A DNA stretch of 64,000 nucleotides from Actinomycetota bacterium. GTDB lineage: Bacteria; Actinomycetota; Actinomycetes; Nanopelagicales; Nanopelagicaceae. The stretch is taken from the NCBI GenBank assembly GCA_009699205.1, contig WLOP01000003.1, forward strand, positions 62,001 through 126,000. The letters run 5' to 3'. Shown piece after piece: positions 21,329-29,656 of this stretch; positions within the stretch are counted from its first letter, which is position 1; each line of letters starts with the position of its first letter. A program made the translations under genes and the position numbers. Below the pieces are notes generated by a model. It was not told where the DNA came from. It saw nothing but the letters and a program-made list of their open reading frames with translations, and ran no database searches.

Positions 21329-21334
21329 TACACT
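21329..21334 (+). promoter_or_regulatory. -10 box of a leaderless promoter (BadF-type kinase gene)
   Basis: TACACT, then TGAATT, then ATG 21341. The spacing of six bases puts transcription at the start codon; no Shine-Dalgarno sequence is present. Confidence 0.5.
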
Positions 21335-21340
21335 TGAATT

Positions 21341-22246
21341 ATGGTGCTCACAGTCGATGTTGGACAATCAGGCGCACGGTTGCGCTGGAGCGATGGTGAG
21401 CATATTTCTACTCGTGCAAAGCGAGCGGCGGAAACTCCAGTGGAAGCGCTTCGAGATATTTTCGATGAAGCGATAAAGGCGCATGGGGTTCGTACGCATG
21501 ACGTTGTTGCGCTAAGCCTGACAGGGTTTTATGGCATCGTTCCAGATCCAACTCCCTACGGGTTGCTCGTTCAAGAACTCTTCGGCGCGCATGCCGCTGC
21601 CGTGATGGATGATGGACTTGCAGGTTTTGTCGGTGCACTCGGCGGAGAAGATGGCGTCGCACTTTCAGTCGGAAGTGGAGTCGTTGCAATTGGCGGCCGG
21701 CAAGGCAAATTCGCACATGCAGATGGACTTGGCCACATTGCAGGCGATGAAGGTGGCGGTTTTTGGCTAGGAAAAAATGGTTTAGCAAGGGCGTTAGCAA
21801 CGCGTCAAGGACGAGAAAGTGATTCCGAACTCCTAAATTTTCTCAAAGAAGAGGTCCAACTCTTTGATAAGTTGGAGAGCAAGACAGGAGCCGAGGCTCA
21901 AACTCTTTGCATCTTCTCTTCGCGCAGAGTATTAGAGGCCGCAGAGGAAAACATTGCAAGTGCGGTCACAATTCGCGATCAAGGGGCTGAAAAATTAGCA
22001 AAATCTGTTGCAGCGGCGTGGATAGGCGCCGGTGGCATGAAAAATGAAGGACTGGCTCTCGCACTACTTGGTGGAAATATTAAAAATCGAGGTTACGAAG
22101 AATCGATTCGTAGAAGAGTTACAGCGCTACTTCCACAAGTCCGCTTAGTTACCCCTACTGGAAGTCAATTGGATGGCGCATATTCTGTAACAAGGTTAAT
22201 GCAGGAAGATGTTCTGCCTTTACTTCGTTGGTGGCGCCACTCGTAG
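21341..22246 (+). CDS. BadF/BadG-type ATPase, N-acetylglucosamine-kinase-like
   Basis: A 301-residue member of the sugar kinase/Hsp70/actin fold. Phosphate 1: LTVDVGQSGARLRWSDG (residues 3-19); phosphate 2/adenosine region: LSVGSGVVAIGG, followed by GHIAGDEGGGFWLGKNGL, which is the BadF/N-acetylglucosamine-kinase signature. Likely phosphorylates an amino sugar salvaged from cell-wall turnover, but no transporter or nagAB neighbour supports this. Its last 27 bases overlap the convergent GMC oxidoreductase gene. Confidence 0.8.
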   Translation: MVLTVDVGQSGARLRWSDGEHISTRAKRAAETPVEALRDIFDEAIKAHGVRTHDVVALSLTGFYGIVPDPTPYGLLVQELFGAHAAAVMDDGLAGFVGALGGEDGVALSVGSGVVAIGGRQGKFAHADGLGHIAGDEGGGFWLGKNGLARALATRQGRESDSELLNFLKEEVQLFDKLESKTGAEAQTLCIFSSRRVLEAAEENIASAVTIRDQGAEKLAKSVAAAWIGAGGMKNEGLALALLGGNIKNRGYEESIRRRVTALLPQVRLVTPTGSQLDGAYSVTRLMQEDVLPLLRWWRHS

Positions 22247-23905
22247 AAAAGCTGGTGCATTCGCTGGAACAACCGGTGAGCGCGGCACCACCTGTGCAAC
22301 CTTCTTATAGTTGCCACCTTGAGTTGGTCGTAAATCTTCGTCACCTAGATTTGGCCACATAGAGAGTGCGCGCTCTGCTTGAGCGGTGATTGTTAAGGAT
22401 GGATTGACGCCAAGATTTGCAGTAATTGTCGAGCCGTCAACAATGTGAAGAGTTGGATAGTTCCAGACGCGGTGATAAGGATCAATAACGCCTTCTTTTT
22501 CTGAAGAGCCGATGACACAACCACCTACAAAGTGTGCAGTAAATGGAGCATTGATGAGGTCGCCAATATTCCCGCCTGCGATACCACCATAGTTTTGGGC
22601 AATCTTGCGCACCGTTTCATTTGCGGCAGGAATCCACGTGGCATTGGGATGCTCTGAGTCATTAGTTGAAGTTAAACGCCAACCAAGAATTCCACGTTTA
22701 ACCTTTACCGAGATTGACGAATTAACGTTCTGCATGACAAGTGCAATGACTGTTCTTTCGCTCCATTTGCGCACGTTAAAGAATTGAGGCAAGAGAGAAG
22801 GTTTACGAATAACCATTGAAATCCATTGTCGCCTACGATCTTTAGCGGAAGAGCCATCAGTCATAATCGTCTGTAATAGGCCCATTGCGTTGCTGCCTTT
22901 GCCGTACCGCACGGGTTCTACGTGGGTATGTTCATCTGGATAGAAAGATGATGTGATTGCCGAACCAGTGCTGAAATCGATATCTGTGTTAGGCATAATC
23001 GCGCCGACGAGTGACTCACTGTTTGTACGAGATAGTTCACCTAGCTGATTTGATAACCGAGATAGTTTCCCTGTGGCTTTTAGGCGATGCAAAAGCTTCT
23101 GGGTGTTAAAAGTGCCAGCAGCGACAATTACCTGTCTTGCCGTGAAGACTTTCGTGCGGGTAGCAAAAGGTCCAGTTCTTTTTGCACTCACCTTCCAACT
23201 GCCATCGGCAAGTTCTTCGATGGTTTCGACAGTTGTGAGCGGGAAAACTTTCGCACCAAATTTTTCGGCAAGACCAAGATAGTTTTTAGGCAGAGTGTTC
23301 TTTGCATTATGGCGACAGCCAGTCATGCAGCCTCCGCACTGCATACACCCTTCGCGATCGGGGCCGACTCCACCAAAGAAAGGATCGGCAACTTTTTCTC
23401 CGGGGCTCTTACCGAAATGTATTCCGAGTGGCGCCATAGTGAATGTATGACCTACACCCATTGCTTCAGCCGCTTCTTGCATCGCTTTATCGCTCGGGGA
23501 GTAATAAGGGTTGATTGTTACACCCAACATCCGACGTGCTTGGTCATACCAAGGTTCAAGTTCAGATTTCCAGTCAGTGATATCGCGCCAATGTTCATCG
23601 TTAAAGTATTCGTCCCCTGGCTGATACAAAGTGTTGGCGTAGACCAGAGATCCACCACCAACTCCTGCACCAGCAAGAACGAGAACATCGGGCAGAACAT
23701 GAATGCGTTGAATTCCGAAGAGACCCAACTTAGGAGCAAAGAGGAATTTACGTAATCGCCACGAAGTTTTGGGGAAGTCCGAGTCGGCAAAGCGCCGTCC
23801 TGCTTCCAGGACAGCAACCTTGTAACCTTTTTCGACTAAGCGCAGCGCAGAAACAGAACCACCAAAACCAGAGCCGATGATGACAACGTCATAATCTGGC
23901 TTCAT
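22220..23905 (-). CDS. GMC-family FAD oxidoreductase (cholesterol-oxidase-like)
   Basis: A 561-residue flavoprotein. FAD-binding motif VVIIGSGFGGSVSALRLVE at residues 6-24; GAGVGGGSLVYANTLYQP near 79-96 is the GMC signature of the cholesterol oxidase subgroup; four Cys in MQCGGCMTGCRHNAKN (about residues 188-203) suggest a ferredoxin-like or structural site; the C-terminal block DGSTITANLGVNPSLTI is the flavin-closing GMC motif. No signal peptide. Substrate unknown; cholesterol itself is unlikely in this organism, a hopanoid or other alcohol is more plausible. Starts 3 bases after the saccharopine-dehydrogenase-like gene, so the pair is probably co-transcribed. Confidence 0.87.
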   Translation of the reverse strand: MKPDYDVVIIGSGFGGSVSALRLVEKGYKVAVLEAGRRFADSDFPKTSWRLRKFLFAPKLGLFGIQRIHVLPDVLVLAGAGVGGGSLVYANTLYQPGDEYFNDEHWRDITDWKSELEPWYDQARRMLGVTINPYYSPSDKAMQEAAEAMGVGHTFTMAPLGIHFGKSPGEKVADPFFGGVGPDREGCMQCGGCMTGCRHNAKNTLPKNYLGLAEKFGAKVFPLTTVETIEELADGSWKVSAKRTGPFATRTKVFTARQVIVAAGTFNTQKLLHRLKATGKLSRLSNQLGELSRTNSESLVGAIMPNTDIDFSTGSAITSSFYPDEHTHVEPVRYGKGSNAMGLLQTIMTDGSSAKDRRRQWISMVIRKPSLLPQFFNVRKWSERTVIALVMQNVNSSISVKVKRGILGWRLTSTNDSEHPNATWIPAANETVRKIAQNYGGIAGGNIGDLINAPFTAHFVGGCVIGSSEKEGVIDPYHRVWNYPTLHIVDGSTITANLGVNPSLTITAQAERALSMWPNLGDEDLRPTQGGNYKKVAQVVPRSPVVPANAPAFLRVAPPTK

Positions 23906-23908
23906 GGT

Positions 23909-25135
23909 TTATATCTCGATTCCGCTCGTATCTTCATCCCTTATTGTCCAACTTGTTCCGTAGGATTCAAGCAGGTCAAGGAATGGCTTTGAATCAAACC
24001 ATTCAGGTCCATTCACGCCCTCTGGCTGCCAAATTCCTTTATGAATCAACTCCATCGCAATAACTGGGTTAACAGCGGTCTGCCACACGACCGCTTGATC
24101 ACCATATTCGGCCATTGACCAAGAGTTATCGACGACGTTGTAGATGTAACAGGCATAAGGCTTACCCGCTTTATCGAGTCCCTTCACCAGTGCACCCGCA
24201 CAAGTTTTGCCGCGCATACGTTCGCCAAGAGTTGCAGGGTCAGGTAAGGATGCCGCTAACAAATCACGTGGCGATACAGAGACACCTTGAACATCTACAT
24301 GTTCTTTGCGATCCATACCCAACATGTGAATAGTTTTCAGAGTGGTAATAAATTGAGCTCCAAGGCCATATTTAAAATTAACCTTCTTGGCATCAACTTT
24401 CTGAGGAATCAGAACCACTTCCTCATGCTCTACGTTGACGCATTCAACGGGACCGATTCCTTCAGGGAAATCAAATATCTCGATTTCACTAAATGGTTCC
24501 GTCGTAAACCAACCACGGCCATCTTCCCAAACCAATGGTGGATTTAAACATTCTTCAATCGTGGTCCAGATAGAAAATGAAGGCGCAAAGTTATGTCCCT
24601 CAACAGTTAAATTAGATCCGTCTAAAATTGTTATCGAGTCGAGGCGACTAAAGAGATAATCGGATGCATAACGCGCAAATACATCGCTCATACCCGGTTC
24701 GATGCCCATACCAACGAGCGCATAGATGCCTCGCTCAGACCAGTTCCAATCACGAGCAAACTGCTCATCACCCAGTTTCACGCCCGTTTCTGTATTGGGA
24801 TAATGCGGGTGGGGACGCGATAGCGACATCGCCATATCGATGTAATTAGTGTTTTCGATTTCACATGCCAAGAAAATTGGCATAACAAATCGTGGATCGA
24901 CAGCGTTAATAACGACGTCGGGGTCTGCCTTCCGGATGAGTTCCCGAATATCTTCTAATTCAGCTGCATTAACTTGCGCAGCTGAAAAACGTGAATCTTT
25001 GACTCGGGTGACGGCTTCTTCAGCACGGGACAGATTTCGGTCGGCGATTACCATGGAAGTGATAAATGGTTTTCGAGACGCGATATTTGCGATTGCTCTG
25101 CCAACGCCACCCGCGCCTATTACCAGCGCTTTCAT
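23909..25135 (-). CDS. Saccharopine dehydrogenase-like oxidoreductase (possible carboxynorspermidine synthase)
   Basis: A 408-residue protein with an N-terminal Rossmann fold (KALVIGAGGVGRAIANIASR, residues 2-21; VINAVDPRF for the dinucleotide) and a saccharopine-dehydrogenase-type C-terminal domain (GLGAQFITTLKTIHMLGMDR). The length and lack of a fused lysine-ketoglutarate reductase fit the bacterial Lys1/carboxynorspermidine dehydrogenase group. The polyamine decarboxylase partner (nspC) is not nearby, so the substrate stays open. Upstream gene of a probable two-gene unit with the GMC oxidoreductase. Confidence 0.82.
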   Translation of the reverse strand: MKALVIGAGGVGRAIANIASRKPFITSMVIADRNLSRAEEAVTRVKDSRFSAAQVNAAELEDIRELIRKADPDVVINAVDPRFVMPIFLACEIENTNYIDMAMSLSRPHPHYPNTETGVKLGDEQFARDWNWSERGIYALVGMGIEPGMSDVFARYASDYLFSRLDSITILDGSNLTVEGHNFAPSFSIWTTIEECLNPPLVWEDGRGWFTTEPFSEIEIFDFPEGIGPVECVNVEHEEVVLIPQKVDAKKVNFKYGLGAQFITTLKTIHMLGMDRKEHVDVQGVSVSPRDLLAASLPDPATLGERMRGKTCAGALVKGLDKAGKPYACYIYNVVDNSWSMAEYGDQAVVWQTAVNPVIAMELIHKGIWQPEGVNGPEWFDSKPFLDLLESYGTSWTIRDEDTSGIEI

Positions 25136-25254
25136 TGTTGGCCTTTCATGTAGGAAATACTTGGTTTTGCTCTTAACCCTAGGCTAGCCATTAAGTAAGA
25201 ATCTGCCAATATTGCGCTGTACCCTTACCTATGTTTTAACGCATAAATGCGTTT

Positions 25255-25330
25255 GTCCCCGTAGCTCAGTGGATAGAGCAACCGCCTCCTAAGCGGTAGG
25301 TCGCAGGTTCAACTCCCGCCGGGGACACCA
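25255..25330 (+). tRNA. tRNA-Arg (anticodon CCU)
   Basis: A 76-base cloverleaf: acceptor GTCCCCG/CGGGGAC, D-arm GCTC/GAGC, anticodon stem ACCGC/GCGGT around loop CTCCTAA (anticodon CCT), T-loop TTCAACT, encoded CCA. The T stem has one A-C mismatch. Reads AGG. It is followed directly by a secreted metallopeptidase locus on the other strand. Confidence 0.96.
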
Positions 25331-25356
25331 CTCATTAATAGCTAAGTTATTAATAA

Positions 25357-25830
25357 TTAAGTTCTAGATGAAATTACCTGAGCAAAGTATGCATCTGCAT
25401 CTTTCTCAAAGGCAGACTCATCGAACCCATATGCCGCTTTAAATACTGAAGCGGTATCTGTTCCGGGCGTTCGAACCATTTGGAATAGAGAATCTATTGA
25501 CGCCATTTTCCAGACTAGATATTCCGCGGCAAAGTAACCTTTTGTATACTCGCATGCATGGGAGTAACTACCTTGGCCCGTCATCTGGGATAACGGAACT
25601 CTTAAACATCCAGTATCAATATTTCTTGCATATAGATCATGGATTTCTTTGTACGAGAGCTTGTTGTCATAAGAATACGAAAGTACCTTGAAGAATTCAG
25701 CACCACCTTCACGTAACCAAGCAGGTTGATAGTTCCAGTAGTCGGAATTTTTAGCAGCAATTCCGAACTCCTCCTGTGCCACATGTCCAATTTCGTGAGG
25801 GATGTTTGCCGTGATTCCAAACTTGCTCAT
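25357..25830 (-). CDS. Catalytic half of a frameshift-split secreted metallopeptidase (gluzincin, peptidase MA-like)
   Basis: A 157-residue frame with HEIGH (HExxH zinc site) at residues 12-16 and, downstream, PAWLREGGAEFF, the pattern supplying the third zinc ligand (Glu) in peptidase-MA gluzincins. It has no signal peptide of its own. Its first ATG overlaps the stop of the upstream frame (ATGA), but the frame also extends upstream without a stop through NYSGE, so the two frames look like one protein broken near the run of six A (25844-25849 on the complementary strand). Adding one base there gives a continuous protein of about 370 residues. Alternatively it is a coupled second gene, which would leave an exported-type enzyme in the cytosol. 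Confidence 0.7.
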   Translation of the reverse strand: MSKFGITANIPHEIGHVAQEEFGIAAKNSDYWNYQPAWLREGGAEFFKVLSYSYDNKLSYKEIHDLYARNIDTGCLRVPLSQMTGQGSYSHACEYTKGYFAAEYLVWKMASIDSLFQMVRTPGTDTASVFKAAYGFDESAFEKDADAYFAQVISSRT

Positions 25831-26474
25831 TTCGCCACTATAGTTTTTTCAACTCCATCGTATCCCCAGTTATTTGCAAACCAGAGTAGATCTGCGTAGA
25901 TAATTCCACCACCACAAGAGCCACCGCCAGAGTTGGAGTGGCAAAAATCTGGAGTAAATTGATTTCGATAATCTGGACCCCAGGAGATGTAGATATTCAA
26001 CTTATTTGTTGGCGTGACGCCTAAGACTTTTAGAAGCCTTAAAGCCATAGTCAGGCTCGCTACCGAATCCTTACTCCACTGTGAATCAGCGAGTAAAGGA
26101 TCAATATGTATTTCAGCTAAATCAGTCAAGGCGCTGAAATCAGCAGCTTGTAATTTTGCAGAAATAGGCATCAAGAGATCTTCAATGAGTAGAACTTGAG
26201 GAAGGGTTGTTGGCTCCGGTGTCGTTGTTGGCGTTGGCTCCGGTGTCGTTGTTGGCGTTGCCTTCGGCGTTGGTGTTGCCTTCTTTACCCAGATTAATTT
26301 CTTACCGCTTTTCTGGCAGATATATTTAAATGATTTAATCGTCACGATTTTGCCAGCTTTAGGGCAGATGCCAGAGGCTTTGTTTACTGCAGAACTTGTA
26401 CTCATTTGTGATGCAAGGGTGAGTACGAGAAGACTGGCAAGAAGGATTCTTAAGGGGCGGTGACTAGGTTGCAC
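25827..26474 (-). CDS. N-terminal half of a frameshift-split secreted metallopeptidase: signal peptide, Cys module and Pro/Thr linker
   Basis: A 215-residue frame. Signal peptide (residues 1-29, basic N-terminus, hydrophobic core, TSSAV), then a two-Cys module CPKAGKIVTIKSFKYICQ followed by KKLIWVKK that recurs in secreted proteins of this lineage, then a Pro/Thr/Glu linker built from two 24-bp repeats, then a folded part ending WGYDGVEK before the frame break. The WGPDYRN and HSNSGGGSC segments belong to the peptidase domain whose zinc site lies in the next frame. Read together with 25357-25830 as one gene interrupted by a one-base deletion or a recoding event. Confidence 0.7.
   Translation of the reverse strand: MQPSHRPLRILLASLLVLTLASQMSTSSAVNKASGICPKAGKIVTIKSFKYICQKSGKKLIWVKKATPTPKATPTTTPEPTPTTTPEPTTLPQVLLIEDLLMPISAKLQAADFSALTDLAEIHIDPLLADSQWSKDSVASLTMALRLLKVLGVTPTNKLNIYISWGPDYRNQFTPDFCHSNSGGGSCGGGIIYADLLWFANNWGYDGVEKTIVAK
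26212..26259 (-). repeat. Two tandem 24-bp repeats encoding a Pro/Thr linker
   Basis: Two perfect 24-bp copies (26212-26235 and 26236-26259), with a degenerate third, encode Thr-Pro-Glu-Pro-Thr-rich units of the metallopeptidase linker. Such repeats vary in number between strains by slippage. Confidence 0.85.
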
Positions 26475-26545
26475 AGATTCCCCTGTCTGGTGATTTCGAG
26501 ATATTCTAAGGTTTCTCGAAAGACAACCATATGGGGATAGCCCTG

Positions 26546-27370
26546 TTACTGAAAAATAACCGTCCTATCGCCAACAATAAAGATTCTGTCTTCAGCAAAA
26601 AGTTTGACAGCGCGCGCAAGGACTCTGCGTTCGATATCACGACCTAAGGCGATCAATTCATCTGGGGATGATGCATGAGTGACGTGAGCAACGTCTTGCT
26701 CAATGATTGGACCTTCGTCTAAATCACCGGTCACGAAGTGTGCGGTTGCGCCGATGATCTTTACTCCACGAGCATGTGCTTGGTGATAAGGCTTGGCGCC
26801 CTTAAATCCGGGTAAGAATGAATGGTGAATGTTGATGATCTTTCCGGGCATTAAATCGCAGAAATCCTGCGAGAGTATTTGCATGTAACGAGCAAGGACG
26901 ACGAAATCGATTTTTAGCTTCGCGATTTCTTCGCGTACGAGATTCTCATTTCCTTGCGTATTTTCAAAGGTAACGCCATGGGATTCAACGAGCTGGCGCA
27001 AATCCTCGTGATTAGACATCACAAGTGGGATCTCAATCGGCAGCTCTTCAAGTTCTAGCAAGTAGAGCAGATCTCTTAGGCAGTGACTTTCTTTGGTGAC
27101 CATAACTAGTGCACGCCTTTTTTCGTGTGCTTTGCGCACATGCAGAGTTGGCGAAAATCCTGAAAGTTCTGAGTGCAGAATCTTCCGTGCGCTCTCTGCA
27201 GTGTCATTGGTTTCGAACTTTGTCCTCATGACAAAGGTTTCAGTAACAGGATCTGTGAACTGCTGATTTTCAATGATATTGCCCTGGCATTTGAGGATCG
27301 CCGTGGTCATCGCATGCACAATCCCCGGTTGATCGGAGCATTGAAGCGTGACGATGATTTCCATAGCCAA
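26546..27370 (-). CDS. purU: Formyltetrahydrofolate deformylase
   Basis: A 274-residue enzyme hydrolysing 10-formyl-THF to formate and THF, balancing one-carbon units and supplying formate for PurT. N-terminal ACT domain (VTLQCSDQPGIVHAMTTAIL) followed by a formyltransferase-like domain: VLARYMQILSQDFC, then INIHHSFLPGFKGAKPYHQA (His of the active site) and GDLDEGPIIEQD with the catalytic Asp. A second Met two codons in (27364) is an equally possible start. It lies 13 bases downstream of the MMPL gene on the same strand. Confidence 0.96.
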   Translation of the reverse strand: MAMEIIVTLQCSDQPGIVHAMTTAILKCQGNIIENQQFTDPVTETFVMRTKFETNDTAESARKILHSELSGFSPTLHVRKAHEKRRALVMVTKESHCLRDLLYLLELEELPIEIPLVMSNHEDLRQLVESHGVTFENTQGNENLVREEIAKLKIDFVVLARYMQILSQDFCDLMPGKIINIHHSFLPGFKGAKPYHQAHARGVKIIGATAHFVTGDLDEGPIIEQDVAHVTHASSPDELIALGRDIERRVLARAVKLFAEDRIFIVGDRTVIFQ

Positions 27371-27383
27371 AGGGTAACCCGAG

Positions 27384-29486
27384 CTAGTGTGAAAGAGTAA
27401 ATCTCTTCAAGGACTTAGGCGCCCACCAGTTCTTCTCGCCAAATAGACGCATTAGCGCGGGCACTAATAAGGCGCGAATCAATGTCGCATCAAGGAGCAC
27501 GGCAAAAGAAACGCCGAATCCCATTAACTTTATTGAAGTGATTCCACTCAGAACAAAGGTGCCGAAGACGACAGCAAGCAAACCTGCCGCGGCAGTGATG
27601 ATTCGGGCTGATCTCTGGAGACCTGTTGCAACCGATTCCATATTGGATTTACCAGCAAGGTGTTCTTCACGAATACGAGAAAGCAAAAATATTTCATAAT
27701 CCATCGATAGCCCAAAGACAACTACGGCAATCAAAATTGTTGTACCGGTATCAAGGGTTCCGGTCTGCGTGAAATCGCCGACGAGCCATTTGAGATGGCC
27801 GTCAATAAAGACCCAACTTAATATGCCTAAAGTTGCTCCGAGAGAGAGTCCATTTAATACCACCGCTTTGAGCGGCAGAAGTATTGAACCGGTGAAAACA
27901 AATATTAGGATTAAGACTGAAAGAGCGATCCAACCTAAAGCCCAGGGCAGAGTATGTGCAATTCCATCCTGCGAATCGGTGAAGTCTGCAGCAGGTCCGC
28001 CAACAAGAGTGCCATCTAGATGCGCCAGCGCACGGATCTCGTGGATCATCTTTTCGGCTTCCATCGTGCGCGATGGCATGCTCTGAATTGCAGAAATTCG
28101 CAGGTCACTGCCATTGCTCACTGGTGGATTTACTCTTACTACTCCATCGACTGCCTTAACTGCATCAACGAAATCCGAAACTTGAGATTCCATAGTTGTT
28201 CCGTTTGGAATGATGATCTCTATCGGACTGCCTTCTTGTCCAAGGAATCGATCAGCAATTACTTGAGAAGCTATCGCTGCTTTATCTGCTTTAGGGAGTA
28301 CCCGAGCATCAATCTGAGCGAAGGCGATATCTTTAATAGGAGCAGCGACGATTGCAAGGATCGCCAGACTTACAACGACAACAGCAATCGGCTTTCGCAT
28401 GACAAATCTTGCAGTCTGTGCCCAACGACCATCTTCCTTAGGCGCGATTGCACTCTTGCGAACCAACCCTTTATCAACTTTGTTTCCCAGTAGGGCCAAA
28501 ATTGCTGGCAGGGGAACAAGGGCGCCAACCACCGCAAGAGTTACGACCGACATACCTGCATAGCCAAATGATTTGAGAAAATTAAGAGGGAACATAACTA
28601 GCGCGCCAAGTGTGACCAAAACAGTGAGCCCGGAATAGAAGACAGTTTTTCCTGCAGTCGACACCGTAGTAGTTACTGACTCTTCAACACTTTTACCTGA
28701 ATGAAGTTCTTCTCGGAACCGGTTGACAATCAAAAGCGCGTAATCGATTCCTAGCCCTAAGCCCAGACCTGTAATCAGATTGAGTGCGTAGATACTGACA
28801 TCGGTGAACAGAGTGATGAGGAAAATGATGAAGAATGCGCCAAGTATGGCGCTGATTCCAACCACCAGTGGCATTGCCGATGCAACCAGTGCGCCGAATA
28901 CAAAAGCCAAGAGAATAAAGGTGAGGGGAATCGAAATTGCTTCCGCTAGCGCTAAATCTTTCGAGATTTTGCTATTGATGGCGTGTGTAATCACTCCACC
29001 ACCAGAAGCGTAGACATGTAACGATTCAAACTTGCCATCGTATTTAGCTTGAATATTCTTGCCGATATCACTGACAGTTCCAAAATCTGTTTTAGTTGTG
29101 TAGATAAATAGGAAACCAGCTTTGCCATCTGTTGAAGAAAGAGTTAGAGCGCCACCGGCAGACCAGTACGAAAGCGTTTGACCCACACCTGGCTCAGTTT
29201 TAATTAGTGATTCAAGGCGTAGTGCAGAAGCGCTAACAGTTGGATCGGATATTGCTTGCGAACCAGCATCGAGCACGAGTACGACACCGGGATCTTTAAG
29301 GTTGAAATTCTTGGCAAGGTATTTAACAACTTGTGCCGATTGACTCTTTGGGTCGGAATATCCACCACTATCGAGTTTAGAAAAAGCTAAGGATCCAATA
29401 CCACCTGCAAAGAGGATGATGAGGATGAATACGATGAGCGTTGATTTTCGTCTCTTGACAACAAAGTGTCCTATCGCGTTAAACAA
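27384..29486 (-). CDS. MMPL-family (RND superfamily) membrane transporter
   Basis: A 700-residue protein with two repeated halves, each with one membrane segment, a large extracytoplasmic loop and five more segments. The first-half transmembrane block GLGLGIDYALLIVNRFREEL and its second-half partner FGLSMDYEIFLLSRIREE carry the Asp-Tyr pairs that serve as the proton relay in MMPL proteins. At 700 residues it is the compact type found in many Actinobacteria. Substrate is likely a lipid or hydrophobic metabolite, not determinable here. Probably first in a unit with purU. Confidence 0.92.
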   Translation of the reverse strand: MFNAIGHFVVKRRKSTLIVFILIILFAGGIGSLAFSKLDSGGYSDPKSQSAQVVKYLAKNFNLKDPGVVLVLDAGSQAISDPTVSASALRLESLIKTEPGVGQTLSYWSAGGALTLSSTDGKAGFLFIYTTKTDFGTVSDIGKNIQAKYDGKFESLHVYASGGGVITHAINSKISKDLALAEAISIPLTFILLAFVFGALVASAMPLVVGISAILGAFFIIFLITLFTDVSIYALNLITGLGLGLGIDYALLIVNRFREELHSGKSVEESVTTTVSTAGKTVFYSGLTVLVTLGALVMFPLNFLKSFGYAGMSVVTLAVVGALVPLPAILALLGNKVDKGLVRKSAIAPKEDGRWAQTARFVMRKPIAVVVVSLAILAIVAAPIKDIAFAQIDARVLPKADKAAIASQVIADRFLGQEGSPIEIIIPNGTTMESQVSDFVDAVKAVDGVVRVNPPVSNGSDLRISAIQSMPSRTMEAEKMIHEIRALAHLDGTLVGGPAADFTDSQDGIAHTLPWALGWIALSVLILIFVFTGSILLPLKAVVLNGLSLGATLGILSWVFIDGHLKWLVGDFTQTGTLDTGTTILIAVVVFGLSMDYEIFLLSRIREEHLAGKSNMESVATGLQRSARIITAAAGLLAVVFGTFVLSGITSIKLMGFGVSFAVLLDATLIRALLVPALMRLFGEKNWWAPKSLKRFTLSH

Positions 29487-29517
29487 CTTTCACTCCTTGA
29501 TTTATCATTCGTGCTGG

Positions 29518-29523
29518 TAACAT
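29518..29523 (+). promoter_or_regulatory. -10 box of a leaderless promoter (39-residue ORF)
   Basis: TAACAT lies seven bases before ATG 29531, with no Shine-Dalgarno sequence between. Confidence 0.4.
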
Positions 29524-29530
29524 TAATGTG

Positions 29531-29650
29531 ATGAGTGAAATCTGGCCAAAGACCGCTTCTGACGAAATAGATCCTCGTGATCAACAAGAGGAAGAAAAAC
29601 GTCGCGATGCCGAGATTGCTTCAGATAAGCCGCCACATCATGATGATTAG
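29531..29650 (+). CDS. Small acidic/basic hypothetical protein (39 aa)
   Basis: ATG AGT GAA ATC TGG... runs to TAG at 29648-29650, 39 codons. The product starts MSEIWPKTASDEIDPRDQQ and ends in KPPHHDD; it is highly charged and probably disordered. It lies alone between the divergent MMPL gene and the convergent fmdB-type gene and has a plausible leaderless promoter. Coding is suggested by this promoter and position only; no family is recognised. Confidence 0.4.
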   Translation: MSEIWPKTASDEIDPRDQQEEEKRRDAEIASDKPPHHDD

Positions 29651-29656
29651 TGAAGT

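Noticed and set aside
23087-23755. 222-codon open frame antisense inside the GMC oxidoreductase gene
   Set aside because: It is a shadow of a strongly conserved enzyme on the other strand; it has no family motifs and no promoter or Shine-Dalgarno sequence of its own.
25827-25830. ATGA overlap read as an ordinary two-gene operon
   Set aside because: The downstream frame lacks an export signal yet holds the catalytic site of a protein whose upstream part is clearly exported; a frameshift at the A6 run explains both better.
26212-26259. Tandem repeats considered as a CRISPR fragment
   Set aside because: The units are adjacent with no spacers and keep the reading frame of a Pro/Thr linker.
26475-26545. 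Search for a duplicated tRNA-Arg 3' end beyond the gluzincin locus
   Set aside because: No sequence resembling the tRNA-Arg T-arm or acceptor end is present, so no att pair can be claimed there.
28020-28493. 157-codon open frame antisense inside the MMPL transporter gene
   Set aside because: Shadow of the MMPL gene; the composition is Ser/Tyr/Cys-rich and lacks any domain.
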